64,000 nt of DNA, taken from an uncultured Paraprevotella sp. Its GTDB lineage: Bacteria; Bacteroidota; Bacteroidia; Bacteroidales; Bacteroidaceae. Position numbers and translations under genes: made by a program. The stretch covers positions 276-64,275 of the forward strand of contig CAJUGV010000006.1 in assembly GCA_910586505.1 (NCBI GenBank), written 5' to 3'. The notes below the pieces were generated by a model. The model was not told the origin of the DNA and did not search any database. It worked only from the letters and a program-made list of their open reading frames with translations. This document shows, in pieces, positions 53,513 through 63,557 of the stretch (its first letter is position 1; each line of letters starts with the position of its first letter).

Positions 53513-55417
53513 TCATCCTTCTATTTCGCCCAGCTCCAGCCAACGCATAGATCTCTCGTCCAGCTCTTCGTTAAGCACAGAAAGGCGACGCGATTTCTCT
53601 GTCAGATCACTCACCGAAAGAGTACCGCTGCACAATGCCTCTTCAATATTCTTCTTTTCCTCCTCAAGCCCGGCAATTTCCTTCTCCAGCCTCTCCATCT
53701 CCAGACGTTCCTTAAATGTCAGTTTACGTTTCTGTCCCGGCTGCGGGTCACGTCTCGCCACCGGAGAAACCGTCTTTCCGGATTTCGTAGCCTCCGCTTT
53801 CTGCCGCTCGCGTTCGGTTTTCTGCCTCTCTGTCTGCCATTCCCGATATTGAGTATAGTTTCCGGGGAAATCGCGGATATCTCCCTGCCCTTTGAACACG
53901 AGAAGATGATCCACCACCTTGTCCATGAAATAACGGTCATGACTTACTACAATCACACACCCCTTGAAGTTCTTCAGGTATTCCTCCAGGACCTGAAGCG
54001 TCACAATGTCCAAATCATTGGTAGGTTCATCCAGCACCAAGAAGTTGGGATTACGCATCAACACCGTGCAGAGATAAAGACGGCGACGCTCGCCACCGCT
54101 CAATTTATAAACAAATTTCTGCTGGTCCTGAGGAGAAAACATGAAATGCTGTAGAAACTGCATAGCCGAAAGATGGCGTCCGCCTCCCAAATCTATATAT
54201 TCGGCTATGTTGCGCACCACGTCTATCACTCTCATCTGCTCGTCAAACATCAGCCCGTCCTGCGAATAGTAGCCGAATCTCACCGTCTCGCCCACTACCA
54301 CCTTTCCGCTGTCCGGCTTCATCTGACCGAGCAATATTTTAATGAAAGTAGACTTACCCGTTCCGTTATTCCCCACTATCCCCATCTTTTCATAGCGGGA
54401 GAACGTATAAAAGAAATCTTTCAGGATAACATTATCCGGACCGAAACTTTTGCTAATATAATCCGCCTCAAATATTTTGCTGCCTATATATGAAGATTTT
54501 ACTTCCAGGGCAACGCTCTGTTCCGTTATTCTGCGTTTGGCAGTCTTTTCCAGTTCATAGAATGCCTCCTCACGATAACGTGCCTTATGCCCCCTGGCAC
54601 ACGGCATGCGGCGCATCCAATCCAATTCCGTCCGATAAAGGTTATTGGCCCGCGCCACCTCTGCATTCGAAATATCTATGCGTTCCTGTCTTTTTTGCAG
54701 ATAATAGCCATAATTACCCTTATACGTATACATCGTGGAATCGTCCAGCTCCAGAATGACCGAGCAGACCCTGTCCAGAAAATAGCGGTCATGGGTCACC
54801 ATTAGCAAGCTCAGCTTCGAACGTTTCAGATAATCCTCAAGCCATTCTATCATATCCAGATCCAAATGATTGGTCGGTTCGTCCAGAATCAACAAATCCG
54901 GTTCGGTGATCAGTACATTAGCCAGCGCCACACGCTTAAGCTGCCCGCCCGACAAGGTTGAGATCTTCTGATCAAAAGCATTGATCTTCAACTGCGAAAG
55001 TATCTGCTTCGCCCTGCTTTCGTAGTCCCACGCCTTCTCACGTTCCATACGGTCAAGGATTTCTTCCAGATGAGGATTGCCCGGCGTATGCATGCAACTC
55101 TCATACTCCCGAATCAGATTAGTCACCGCATTTCCGTGATTGAAACACGCTTCTATCACGGTCAGGTCGGGCGAATAAAAAGGCAGCTGTTCCAGATAGC
55201 CCACATTCAAGTCGCGACGGTAGATCACGCTTCCTTCATCATAACTCTCTTTCCCACCCAATATATTTAATAAGGTAGACTTACCGGCCCCGTTCCTTGC
55301 AATCAGCCCCACGCGCTGCCCTTCGGCTATGCCGAAAGATATATGTTCAAACAGCACACGGTCGCCTATACTTTTAGTCAGACCGTCCACCTGCAGATAT
55401 GGATTCACTAAAGCCAT
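53513..55417 (-). CDS. ABC-F family ATPase (Uup-like)
   Basis: A 634-residue soluble protein with two ABC ATPase domains and no membrane segments. Walker A motifs are GLIARNGAGKSTLL and GIVGNNGTGKSTFI; signatures are LSGGQLKRVALA and LSGGERRRLYL; Walker B motifs are LLILDEPTNHLD and FLVLDEPTNDLD. A linker lies between them, and a basic, coiled-coil C-terminal tail (~530-634; KLTFKERLEMERLEKEIAGLEEEKKNIEEAL) matches Uup, a ribosome- or Holliday-junction-associated ABC-F. It probably acts on the translating ribosome. Convergent with the RelA-like gene. Confidence 0.93.
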   Translation of the reverse strand: MALVNPYLQVDGLTKSIGDRVLFEHISFGIAEGQRVGLIARNGAGKSTLLNILGGKESYDEGSVIYRRDLNVGYLEQLPFYSPDLTVIEACFNHGNAVTNLIREYESCMHTPGNPHLEEILDRMEREKAWDYESRAKQILSQLKINAFDQKISTLSGGQLKRVALANVLITEPDLLILDEPTNHLDLDMIEWLEDYLKRSKLSLLMVTHDRYFLDRVCSVILELDDSTMYTYKGNYGYYLQKRQERIDISNAEVARANNLYRTELDWMRRMPCARGHKARYREEAFYELEKTAKRRITEQSVALEVKSSYIGSKIFEADYISKSFGPDNVILKDFFYTFSRYEKMGIVGNNGTGKSTFIKILLGQMKPDSGKVVVGETVRFGYYSQDGLMFDEQMRVIDVVRNIAEYIDLGGGRHLSAMQFLQHFMFSPQDQQKFVYKLSGGERRRLYLCTVLMRNPNFLVLDEPTNDLDIVTLQVLEEYLKNFKGCVIVVSHDRYFMDKVVDHLLVFKGQGDIRDFPGNYTQYREWQTERQKTERERQKAEATKSGKTVSPVARRDPQPGQKRKLTFKERLEMERLEKEIAGLEEEKKNIEEALCSGTLSVSDLTEKSRRLSVLNEELDERSMRWLELGEIEG

Positions 55418-55441
55418 AATTATTTGTTTGTAAAACGGATG

Positions 55442-55449
55442 CGAATATA
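55442..55449 (-). promoter_or_regulatory. Possible -7 box for the ABC-F gene
   Basis: The minus strand reads TATATTCG, one base off TAnnTTTG, about 24 bases upstream of the ATG. Confidence 0.3.
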
Positions 55450-55552
55450 ACCATTAATTATGAAACATACAAAAAGAAACCGCGGAGGGAAAAACTTTAT
55501 ACCGCCGATGAAAAAAAACAGTATTTTTACACACGGTTCAGATTTTATTGTT

Positions 55553-55560
55553 TAATTTTG
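55553..55560 (+). promoter_or_regulatory. -7 box for rho; long leader
   Basis: TAATTTTG matches TAnnTTTG. The leader to the ATG at 55701 is about 135 nt, which leaves room for autoregulation, a known feature of rho genes in other bacteria. An alternative later promoter cannot be excluded. Confidence 0.5.
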
Positions 55561-55700
55561 CACCATCAAAATATAAGATGACTGCTTTCAGGCGGTCGTT
55601 TTTCTATAATCACAATAATAATAATCCGATTCAAGAAATCCTGCTTATATTATACAGATAGAATCTGTACAATACAAGAAATGTACAACACATACTTAAT

Positions 55701-57725
55701 ATGCACAAGAAAAGTGAATTAGAAGCCATGTCTCAGGAAGAACTGAAAGACATTGCACAGAAATTGGGAGTGGCATCCCCCAATGAAAGCGACAAAATGG
55801 AATTAATCTATCAAATTATCGATGAAGAATCCATCCAGTCTGCATCATCACAGAAGGCTCCTGCAACAAAGACACCCCGCAAACGCATCAAAGTAAGCAA
55901 AAAAGAAACAGACCGCGTATACAGTGCCTCACAAGGCAATGGGGAGAACTTCGACCTGAAAAAGAAGGAAACCGCGTCCGAATATAAAAACGAAACATCG
56001 GAACTGAATATAAAGCCATCAACCGTTATCCCGGCCACCGAAAACGCCCCCGCAACAGAGGCAACCGTCACAGCAGACAATACGACAGAGACTGCAACCG
56101 ACACTACGGCTGAAACCAAAACAGAAAAAGTACCCAAGAAAAGAGGTAGAAAATCCAAAGCCGAAAAAGCTGCCATAGAGGCTGCCGCACAACAGGAAGC
56201 CGCAAAGCAAAGCACTGCGGCGGACAACACGGAGGAAAAGCCTGCGGAGAACGAGCCCATCTGCGATGTCCCTCTGGAGATTCTGCAAGACAATCCGGTA
56301 CAAAAACCGGACACGGAAGAGAATGCGGCTACTCCCGGCACGACTGAGACAGAGGATAAGACAAAAAAAGAAACCATCACTGCCGAAAAATTCTTTTCCA
56401 AAGATGAAAACGATTTCATCATAGTGGAAGACCTTCCCATAGTGCATGCCATTCCGGCCTCCGATGACACGTATATGACTTACTCTTCACGCCAGCCGGA
56501 CCTCACTTCACACGACAACTACGGTTCATATTCCTACAATACTGAGACGCATCCGGCAGAGAAGGAACCGTCCCAACCCAAACTACAACAGGAAGCCAAC
56601 TACGATTTCGGTGATATCCTGACTGGAGAGGGCGTATTGGAAATCATGCAGGACGGATACGGATTCCTGCGCTCCAGCGACTATAACTATCTGTCTTCTC
56701 CTGACGACATCTATGTCAGCGCCTCTCAGATAAAACTGTTCGGACTCAAAACGGGCGATGTGGTGGAAGGCCCGGTACGTCCGCCCAAACCAGGAGAAAA
56801 ATACTTCCCGCTCATCCGTGTCACGAAAATCAACGGGTGTGCCCCTGGAGACGTCCGCGACAGGGTACCGTTCGAGCACCTCACTCCGCTTTTCCCCGAC
56901 GAGAAATTCAAACTTTGCAAGGGATATAACGACAACCTCTCCACACGCATCGTCGACCTGTTTGCACCTATCGGAAAAGGACAGCGTGCCTTACTGGTAG
57001 CACAGCCCAAAACAGGTAAGACGATTCTGATGAAAGACATCGCCAACGCCATTGCCGCCAACCATCCCGAAGCCTACCTCATCATGCTTCTAATAGACGA
57101 GCGACCGGAAGAAGTGACCGACATGGCGCGCACGGTAAATGCCGAAGTTATCGCATCCACATTCGACGAACCGGCAGAGCGCCATGTAAAAATAGCAGGA
57201 ATCGTGCTGGAGAAGGCCAAGAGAATGGTCGAGTGCGGACACGACGTAGTCATCTTCCTCGACTCCATCACCCGACTGGCACGCGCCTACAACACCGTTT
57301 CGCCGGCCAGCGGAAAAGTGCTTTCAGGAGGTGTGGATGCCAACGCGCTGCACAAACCCAAACGCTTCTTCGGAGCGGCACGCAACATAGAAAACGGCGG
57401 TTCGCTGACCATTATCGCTACCGCCCTTATCGACACGGGCAGCAAAATGGACGAGGTTATCTTCGAGGAATTCAAGGGAACGGGTAACATGGAATTGCAG
57501 CTCGACCGCTCGCTGAGCAACAAACGTATCTTCCCCGCCGTAAATATCGTCGCATCCAGCACACGCCGTGACGACTTGCTGCACGAGAAACAGACTTTGG
57601 ACCGTATGTGGGTATTGCGCAAAATCCTTGCCGACATGAATCCGATGGAAGCCATGACGTTCGTAAAAAGCAGAATAGAACAGACCAAGAACAACGAGGA
57701 ATTTCTGATGAGTATGAACTCATAG
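55701..57725 (+). CDS. rho: Transcription termination factor Rho with a long disordered insert
   Basis: A 674-residue Rho, against 419 in E. coli. Residues 1-40 are the N-terminal HTH-like domain ([29 protein letters not shown]). Residues ~45-310 are a low-complexity Thr/Ala/Glu/Lys-rich insert including a [13 protein letters not shown] basic patch. Then come the RNA-binding cold-shock-like domain ([30 protein letters not shown]) and the ATPase core: Walker [35 protein letters not shown], the Q-loop-type [17 protein letters not shown], and [42 protein letters not shown]. It unwinds and ends transcripts. Confidence 0.97.
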   Translation: MHKKSELEAMSQEELKDIAQKLGVASPNESDKMELIYQIIDEESIQSASSQKAPATKTPRKRIKVSKKETDRVYSASQGNGENFDLKKKETASEYKNETSELNIKPSTVIPATENAPATEATVTADNTTETATDTTAETKTEKVPKKRGRKSKAEKAAIEAAAQQEAAKQSTAADNTEEKPAENEPICDVPLEILQDNPVQKPDTEENAATPGTTETEDKTKKETITAEKFFSKDENDFIIVEDLPIVHAIPASDDTYMTYSSRQPDLTSHDNYGSYSYNTETHPAEKEPSQPKLQQEANYDFGDILTGEGVLEIMQDGYGFLRSSDYNYLSSPDDIYVSASQIKLFGLKTGDVVEGPVRPPKPGEKYFPLIRVTKINGCAPGDVRDRVPFEHLTPLFPDEKFKLCKGYNDNLSTRIVDLFAPIGKGQRALLVAQPKTGKTILMKDIANAIAANHPEAYLIMLLIDERPEEVTDMARTVNAEVIASTFDEPAERHVKIAGIVLEKAKRMVECGHDVVIFLDSITRLARAYNTVSPASGKVLSGGVDANALHKPKRFFGAARNIENGGSLTIIATALIDTGSKMDEVIFEEFKGTGNMELQLDRSLSNKRIFPAVNIVASSTRRDDLLHEKQTLDRMWVLRKILADMNPMEAMTFVKSRIEQTKNNEEFLMSMNS

Positions 57726-57805
57726 GACAACTCCTGTTGCTCCGCTGTCCCTGCAAAGACAGGAAACGGAAACGACAGACTGCAAGGACCGCGAAAATAT
57801 TTTTG

Positions 57806-57847
57806 AAGGTGAGGGTATGCACTTAGGCTGCCTTCACCTTCCCTTTT
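57806..57847 (+). terminator. Terminator of rho
   Basis: A 10-bp stem (AAGGTGAGGG with the CCTTCACCTT after a 14-base loop, one wobble) is followed by CCCTTTTT. Confidence 0.7.
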
Positions 57848-58000
57848 TCATACACGTCCGGCTCTGACAACGATGTCCGGAAACGGACCGACAACATATC
57901 TTCCGCCCTCCTGATACGCACAGGTAAATCCATCATTCCCACACATATAAAATATTGATAATAAAAACATTCCCGCCTTCCGAAAATAAAATCAAAGTGC

Positions 58001-58120
58001 CGACGGCAAGAATATGAAATGTAGTGCGCACTACTTTAAAAAACCGTGCTCATGAAAAAAATATTTCATGCGGACAAAATATTTTTTTCATGAGCACCAT
58101 TTCTTCAGCACTTGCCCGAC
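58001..58120. repeat. Nested inverted-repeat element (MITE-like)
   Basis: A perfect 21-bp inverted repeat (58046-58066 with 58077-58097, 10-base loop) begins GTGCTCATGAAA. Outside it are further matched pieces: GAAATG (58016-58021) with CATTTC (58098-58103), and CGGCAAG (58004-58010) with CTTGCCCG. A 14-bp palindrome GTAGTGCGCACTAC lies at 58021-58034, inside the left half. It has no coding frame. Confidence 0.7.
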
Positions 58121-58196
58121 GGAAAGAGCAACAGAGAATATTTGATGAAAAATCCGGACGTAAGACGTCACCGGCCTCACTTCACAACCCTCCGCA

Positions 58197-59036
58197 TCAC
58201 TGATTTTTATTCATCCGATAACGCAGCGGAGAAATATGCTTCATACGCTTGAAAAAACGGCCGAAATACGACTGGTCCGGGAATCCGAGTTTCACACTGA
58301 TATCCTGCACGCTTGAATTATTCATATCAAGCAGCTTCGTAGCCTCGTGCATTATGCGCTCGTCTATGAGCTGCTTGGGCGTACGGCCTATCAGATTCTT
58401 TGTTATCTGCGTCAGGTATTTGGCGGAAATACAAAGTTCCTCAGCATAAAACTGCACCTCGTGCCGGGTCGTGAAATTCCGGTGAAGCAACTGCATGAAT
58501 TTCTGCAAAAGCTCACGCGAGCGCGACGAGTCCGCAGAAATGCCCTCCCGTTGCAGAACACCGGTCATCTCATACGTGGCATATACCATCCCCGTGACTA
58601 ATGACAAGACAAACTCACGGCTATAACCTTGCCCGTACTTAGACACGGCAAACCTGAACAACGCACGAAAATGTTCAAAAATCTCCCGTTGGATATGAGT
58701 GGGGATCCACACGATGCGCATATAGAGTAATAAGATAAAATCGGGCTTTACCCACCGCGTGTTCTCATGCAACATCAATGCAGGAAACGCCATCACGGCC
58801 ACCCTGAAGTCGTCTGTAGCCGAGAGCAGCCTCAGAGACAGTTCGGGACGCATAAAGAGCACCTTACTGTGATTCACCTCATACTCTTTTTTACCTATTT
58901 CCAAACGTGCACTCCCGCTGTCAACCACTACCAGCCAACATTTGTCGAGCCATATTCCCTCTCCGGCAGCCATGTCAAGACCGGTCTCCAGATAGAAACA
59001 CTCCGCCTCATGAGACGCCTGCGAAATATCTCCCAT
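58197..59036 (-). CDS. AraC-family transcriptional regulator
   Basis: A 279-residue regulator. The N-terminal ~150 residues form an AraC-type cupin/effector domain, and residues ~180-279 form the double HTH: EVQFYAEELCISAKYLTQITKNLIGRTPKQLIDERI (first HTH) and VQDISVKLGFPDQSYFGRFFKRMKHISPLRYR (second HTH with the family PxxYR ending). A TTG three codons upstream is not used; the ATG at 59036 is. It is divergent from the RND operon, separated by 167 bases, and probably regulates that operon. The inducing signal is unknown. Confidence 0.93.
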   Translation of the reverse strand: MGDISQASHEAECFYLETGLDMAAGEGIWLDKCWLVVVDSGSARLEIGKKEYEVNHSKVLFMRPELSLRLLSATDDFRVAVMAFPALMLHENTRWVKPDFILLLYMRIVWIPTHIQREIFEHFRALFRFAVSKYGQGYSREFVLSLVTGMVYATYEMTGVLQREGISADSSRSRELLQKFMQLLHRNFTTRHEVQFYAEELCISAKYLTQITKNLIGRTPKQLIDERIMHEATKLLDMNNSSVQDISVKLGFPDQSYFGRFFKRMKHISPLRYRMNKNQ

Positions 59037-59064
59037 AAGTAACAAATCTTTCGTTAATAAAATC

Positions 59065-59072
59065 CAAAAATA
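59065..59072 (-). promoter_or_regulatory. -7 box for the AraC regulator
   Basis: The minus strand reads TATTTTTG, matching TAnnTTTG, with a leader of about 22 nt. Confidence 0.5.
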
Positions 59073-59159
59073 AACAATATACTCCTAAAATGCAAAAACA
59101 CTTCCCAAAATGAACAAAAAAGACGTAGTTTTAACATCCGACTAAACGGTTTGTTGATG

Positions 59160-59167
59160 TATCTTTG
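59160..59167 (+). promoter_or_regulatory. -7 box for the RND efflux operon
   Basis: TATCTTTG matches TAnnTTTG, 37 bases before the adaptor ATG. The 88 bases between the two divergent -7 boxes would hold regulator sites. Confidence 0.55.
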
Positions 59168-59203
59168 CACCGTTTTTGAGATTATAATTTTATTTATTAA
59201 TTT

Positions 59204-60331
59204 ATGAATAGAGGTATTAAGACTGTCGCAACAACCGCACTTTGCTGCATCGTTGCGTTAACCGGTTGCAACAAGCAACAGCAAGCAATGGACACTGGTT
59301 CTTACAAAACACTGACTGTAACAACCGGTTCCAGAGTATTACAATCGCATTACAGTGCCAGAATCGAAGGACGGCAGGATGTCGACATCTATCCGCAAGT
59401 GGGAGGAACTCTCCAACGGTTGTGCGTACAAGAAGGTGATCGCGTAAAGAAAGGACAGACATTGTTTATTATCGACCAGGTCCCCTTCCAAGCCGCTCTC
59501 AACACGGCCGAAGCCAACCTGAAGGCAGCACAAGCATCAGAATCTACGGCCGACCTGACTTACAAAAGCACCAAGCGTCTGTTTGACCAGAACGTGGTTT
59601 CGGAATTTGAGTTGCAGAAATCTCAGAACTCGCTTCTGAGCGCAAAGGCTACCGTGGCACAAATGAAAGCTCAGGTGGTCAACGCCCGCAACAACCTTTC
59701 TTATACAGTGGTGAAAAGCCCGTCCGACGGTGTGGTAGGACAGCTCCCCTACCGCCAGGGCGCATTGGTAGGCAGCTCCATGCCCCAACCGCTTACTACC
59801 GTCTCCGACAACAGCGAACTGTATGTGTACTTCTCGATCAATGAGAACGACCTCCTCAACATGGTGCGCCGTCACGGCTCCATCGAAGAGGCTGCCAAAA
59901 AGATGCCGGCCGTGAAACTGATCCTGAACGACGGCAGCGTACTTCCCGACAGCGGACGTGTGGAATCTATCAGCGGAGTGATCAATCCAAGTACGGGAAC
60001 CACACAGATTCGCGCCATGTTCCCCAACTCCACGCATCTGCTCCACAGCGGTGCCAACGGAAATGTGGAAATGCCCGTAAGCTATGAAAACGTAATTGTG
60101 ATCCCGCAGGCCGCCACGTTCTCACTCCAGGACAAGATTCTGGTTTACAAAGTTGTGGACGGAAAGGCACAGAGCGTAAACATCGAGGTGGCTCCCACCA
60201 ACAACGGCACGGAATACATCGTGACATCCGGTTTGAATGTGGGTGACATCATCATCGCCGAAGGAGCAGGCCTGATTCGCGAGGGTACCCCCGTGAACAC
60301 GGCACAAAGCGCACAAGGCCAAGGCAAATAA
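59204..60331 (+). CDS. RND efflux periplasmic adaptor lipoprotein
   Basis: A 375-residue membrane-fusion protein (AcrA/MexA type) with lipobox VALTGC followed by NKQQQ (no acidic residues, so inner-membrane or periplasmic). Domains in order: lipoyl half (VDIYPQVGGTLQRLCVQEGDRVKKGQTLFIID), coiled-coil hairpin (~100-165), second lipoyl half (NLSYTVVKSPSDGVVGQLPYRQGALVG), beta-barrel (LTTVSDNSELYVYFSINENDLL...), membrane-proximal end. It links the inner-membrane pump to the outer-membrane channel. Confidence 0.96.
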   Translation: MNRGIKTVATTALCCIVALTGCNKQQQAMDTGSYKTLTVTTGSRVLQSHYSARIEGRQDVDIYPQVGGTLQRLCVQEGDRVKKGQTLFIIDQVPFQAALNTAEANLKAAQASESTADLTYKSTKRLFDQNVVSEFELQKSQNSLLSAKATVAQMKAQVVNARNNLSYTVVKSPSDGVVGQLPYRQGALVGSSMPQPLTTVSDNSELYVYFSINENDLLNMVRRHGSIEEAAKKMPAVKLILNDGSVLPDSGRVESISGVINPSTGTTQIRAMFPNSTHLLHSGANGNVEMPVSYENVIVIPQAATFSLQDKILVYKVVDGKAQSVNIEVAPTNNGTEYIVTSGLNVGDIIIAEGAGLIREGTPVNTAQSAQGQGK

Positions 60332-60357
60332 TGAAGATTCAAAATTAAGAAACAACA

Positions 60358-63300
60358 ATGAAAGGTAACATATTTATTAAACGCCCGGTGATGGCTTTTT
60401 CCATCTCCATCCTGATTCTGATCGTAGGATTTATTTCACTGGGCACACTGCCGATCGAGCAATATCCCGATATTGCCCCCCCGACAGTAAGCGTCTCAGC
60501 CAACTACACTGGTGCGAGTGCGGACGCCGTGATGAAGAGTGTGGTGCAACCTTTGGAAGAAAGCATCAACGGTGTGGAGAACATGACCTACATGCAGTCC
60601 ACCGCTACGAACTCCGGCTCGGCCGACATTCAGGTGTACTTCAAACAAGGTACAAACCCCGACATGGCTGCCGTGAACGTACAGAACCGCGTGAGCAAGG
60701 CACAAGGCCTGCTTCCGTCGGAAGTAACGCGAATCGGTGTGACCACGACGAAACGTCAGACTAGTTTCCTTCAGATCGGTTCTCTTTTCAGCCCGAACGA
60801 CCGTTACGACAAGACATTTATCGCCAACTACCTCGACATTAACGTAGTGCCGCGCATCAAGCGTATCGAAGGAGTGGGCGACGTGATGGCCATGGGTGAC
60901 ACGTACAGTTTACGTATCTGGCTCAAACCCGACATCATGGCACAGTACAGCCTCGTTCCGAGCGACATTACGGCCGTGCTGGGCGAACAGAACCTTGAAT
61001 CCCCGACAGGTTCGTTGGGCGAAAATTCAGGCAATACGTTCCAGTTCACCATGAAGTACAAAGGACGTCTGTCAAGCATCACCGAGTTCGAAGACATCGT
61101 GGTACGCTCACTTCCCGACGGTAACATCCTTCGTCTGAAAGACGTGGCCCGTGTGGAATTGGGAACCCAGTCTTATGCATTCAGCAGTAATGTAGACGGA
61201 CACCCGAGCTGTACGTTCCTTGTGTTCCAGGTTGCAGGTTCCAATGCCACCGAAGTAAACGAACGTATCACGGCATTGCTGGAAGAAATCGGCAATGAAC
61301 TGCCCGAGGGTCTGGAATTTATGACCATGATGAGCTCCAATGACTTCCTTTTTGCCTCCATTCATGAGGTGGTAGAGACACTGGTGATCGCCATCCTCCT
61401 CGTGATTCTCGTGGTATACTTCTTCCTTCAGGACTTCAAAAGTACGCTTATTCCGTCCATCTCCATCATCGTGTCCCTCGTCGGAACATTCGCAGCCATG
61501 CAGATTGCCGGATTCAGTATTAATATCCTCACGCTGTTTGCCCTCGTGCTCGTAATCGGTACCGTGGTGGACGACTCCATCGTGGTGGTCGAAGCCGTGC
61601 AGGCCAAGTTCGACGTAGGTTACAAATCTCCCTATCTGGCCACAAAAGATGCCATGTCGGATGTGACGATGGCCGTTATCACTTGTACGCTTGTATTTAT
61701 GGCCGTGTTCATCCCCGTGACTTTTATGGGAGGCACTTCCGGTATATTCTATACCCAGTTCGGTGTCACCATGGCCGTAGCCGTAGGTATCTCCTGTCTG
61801 AACGCCCTCACGCTGTGTCCGGCCCTCTGTGCCATCTGGATGCGCCCCGCGAGCGGCAAGAAGGGCAAAAAAAGCATCAACGGAATAGTGAAAGCAGCCT
61901 ACAATGCTTCTTTCAACGCCATGATGGGCAAATATAAGAACGGTGTAATGTTCTTCATCCATAACCGCTGGCTCTCATGGGGATCACTTATCCTTTCCTG
62001 CGTGCTGCTGGTTTATTTCATGAAGAATACCAAAACCGCACTTGTACCTCAGGAAGACCAGGGTACGATGATGGTGAACGTAACCATGTCGCCGGGAAGC
62101 AGCCTTGCCACAACGGAAAAGACCATGGTCAAGATCGAAAACATCATTAAGAGTATTCCCGAAGTAGCCCACTACTCCAAAGTTTCCGGTTACGGATTCC
62201 TCGCCGGACAAGGTACGTCTTACGGTATGTTCATTGTCCGCCTGAAGGATTGGGACGAACGTACGGGCAAGGGACAGGATGCCTCCTCGGTGCTCAACAA
62301 ACTGAACTTTATGCTCTTGAGCATCAAGGAAGCGCAGTGCTTCTCTTTCCAACCAGGTATGATCCCGGGTTACGGTATGGGTAACAGTATCGACCTGCAG
62401 CTTCAGGACCGCGTAGGAGGCGACCTCAACTCATTCTATCAGAACACCATGAGGTTTATTGCAGCCGTAAACCAACGCCCCGAAGTGGCTATGGCCTACT
62501 CTACATTCAACCCGACGTTCCCGATCTACACTGTGGACGTTGACGCGGCGAAGTGCAAGCGCGCCGGCATCTCACCGGCCGAAGTACTGAGCACCCTGGG
62601 AGGATACTGCGGTGGTATCTACGCCTCCAACTTCAACTTATTCTCCAAAGTCTACCGCGTAATGATTCAGGCTGATCCGCAATACCGCCTTGATGAAAAA
62701 TCACTGGACAATATCTTCGTTCGCGTAAACGGGCAGATGTCTCCCATCAGTCAGTTCCTGAACGTGAAGAAGAGCATGGGTCCTGAAGTGACAAAGCGTT
62801 TCAACCTGTTCGAATCCATCTCATGTAATGTGAACCCTGCGGAAGGCTATTCGTCGGGTCAGGCCATGAAGGCCATCGAAGAGGTGTTTGCACAGACAAT
62901 GCCGAGCCGTTACAGCTTCGAATACGGAGGTATCTCACGTGAAGAGAAGCAGACAGCCGGTTCTAACGACACATTGTATATTTACGCTTTCTGTGTTGTG
63001 CTCATCTTCCTCATCCTCTCGTGTCTCTACGAAAGTTTCCTTGTGCCGATGGCCGTAATCCTTTCCGTTCCGTGCGGATTGATGGGTTCGTTCCTCTTTG
63101 CATGGATGTTCGGACTTGAAAACAACATCTATCTGCAAACCGGTGTGATCATGCTGATCGGTCTGCTTGCCAAGACCGCCATCCTTATCACCGAGTATGC
63201 GTCGGAACGCCGCCGCAAGGGAATGGGCATTATCGAAGCAGCCTATACAGCGGCACAGACACGTTTCCGCCCGATCCTCATGACCGTACTGACCATGATC

Positions 63301-63552
63301 TTCGGTATGTTGCCGCTCATGTTCGCCACGGGTGCCGGAGCCAACGGTAACAGTTCTCTGGGTACCGGTGTTGTGGGAGGAATGTTGATCGGTACGCTGG
63401 CCTTGCTTTTCATTACGCCAGTATTCTTCATCTTCTTCCAATATTTGCAGGAAAAGGTTCGCCCGCCCTTGCAGGAGGAAGCCGACGCCCAAGTTCAGGC
63501 CGAACGCGAAAGAAGTATTGAAGAACGCAAAGCATCAAAAAGCGAAAAATAA
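60358..63552 (+). CDS. RND multidrug efflux transporter (AcrB type, HAE1)
   Basis: A 1064-residue inner-membrane proton-driven exporter with 12 TM segments and two large periplasmic loops. Marks: FIKRPVMAFSISILILIVGFISLGTLPIEQYPDIAPPTVSVSANY at the start, the TM4 proton-relay VIGTVVDDSIVVVEAVQ (paired Asp), GGTSGIFYTQFGVTMAVAVGISCLNALTLCPAL and the RND-family LLAKTAILITEYASERRRKGM segment in TM11. The length is usual for HAE1. It follows the adaptor by 26 bases and precedes the channel gene by 5 bases. Likely exports hydrophobic drugs or bile-type compounds; the substrate is not known. Confidence 0.97.
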   Translation: MKGNIFIKRPVMAFSISILILIVGFISLGTLPIEQYPDIAPPTVSVSANYTGASADAVMKSVVQPLEESINGVENMTYMQSTATNSGSADIQVYFKQGTNPDMAAVNVQNRVSKAQGLLPSEVTRIGVTTTKRQTSFLQIGSLFSPNDRYDKTFIANYLDINVVPRIKRIEGVGDVMAMGDTYSLRIWLKPDIMAQYSLVPSDITAVLGEQNLESPTGSLGENSGNTFQFTMKYKGRLSSITEFEDIVVRSLPDGNILRLKDVARVELGTQSYAFSSNVDGHPSCTFLVFQVAGSNATEVNERITALLEEIGNELPEGLEFMTMMSSNDFLFASIHEVVETLVIAILLVILVVYFFLQDFKSTLIPSISIIVSLVGTFAAMQIAGFSINILTLFALVLVIGTVVDDSIVVVEAVQAKFDVGYKSPYLATKDAMSDVTMAVITCTLVFMAVFIPVTFMGGTSGIFYTQFGVTMAVAVGISCLNALTLCPALCAIWMRPASGKKGKKSINGIVKAAYNASFNAMMGKYKNGVMFFIHNRWLSWGSLILSCVLLVYFMKNTKTALVPQEDQGTMMVNVTMSPGSSLATTEKTMVKIENIIKSIPEVAHYSKVSGYGFLAGQGTSYGMFIVRLKDWDERTGKGQDASSVLNKLNFMLLSIKEAQCFSFQPGMIPGYGMGNSIDLQLQDRVGGDLNSFYQNTMRFIAAVNQRPEVAMAYSTFNPTFPIYTVDVDAAKCKRAGISPAEVLSTLGGYCGGIYASNFNLFSKVYRVMIQADPQYRLDEKSLDNIFVRVNGQMSPISQFLNVKKSMGPEVTKRFNLFESISCNVNPAEGYSSGQAMKAIEEVFAQTMPSRYSFEYGGISREEKQTAGSNDTLYIYAFCVVLIFLILSCLYESFLVPMAVILSVPCGLMGSFLFAWMFGLENNIYLQTGVIMLIGLLAKTAILITEYASERRRKGMGIIEAAYTAAQTRFRPILMTVLTMIFGMLPLMFATGAGANGNSSLGTGVVGGMLIGTLALLFITPVFFIFFQYLQEKVRPPLQEEADAQVQAERERSIEERKASKSEK

Positions 63553-63557
63553 TAAAA

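Larger units (their letters stand above)
57726..58196. other. Non-coding interval between rho and the AraC regulator
   Basis: This 471-base interval has the rho terminator (57806-57847), a nested inverted-repeat element (58001-58120) and no credible ORF; the rest is AT-rich with no structure that I can name. Confidence 0.7.

Noticed and set aside
55833..56630. Frameshift or fusion in rho because of its length
   Set aside because: The frame is continuous, the domains are in order, and a long insert is usual for Bacteroides Rho.
61108..61962. Long minus-strand open frame (284 codons) opposite the RND transporter
   Set aside because: It is the antisense of a well-supported AcrB-type gene; its composition (many His, Gly, Asp/Glu) is what antisense of this codon use produces, and there is no promoter.
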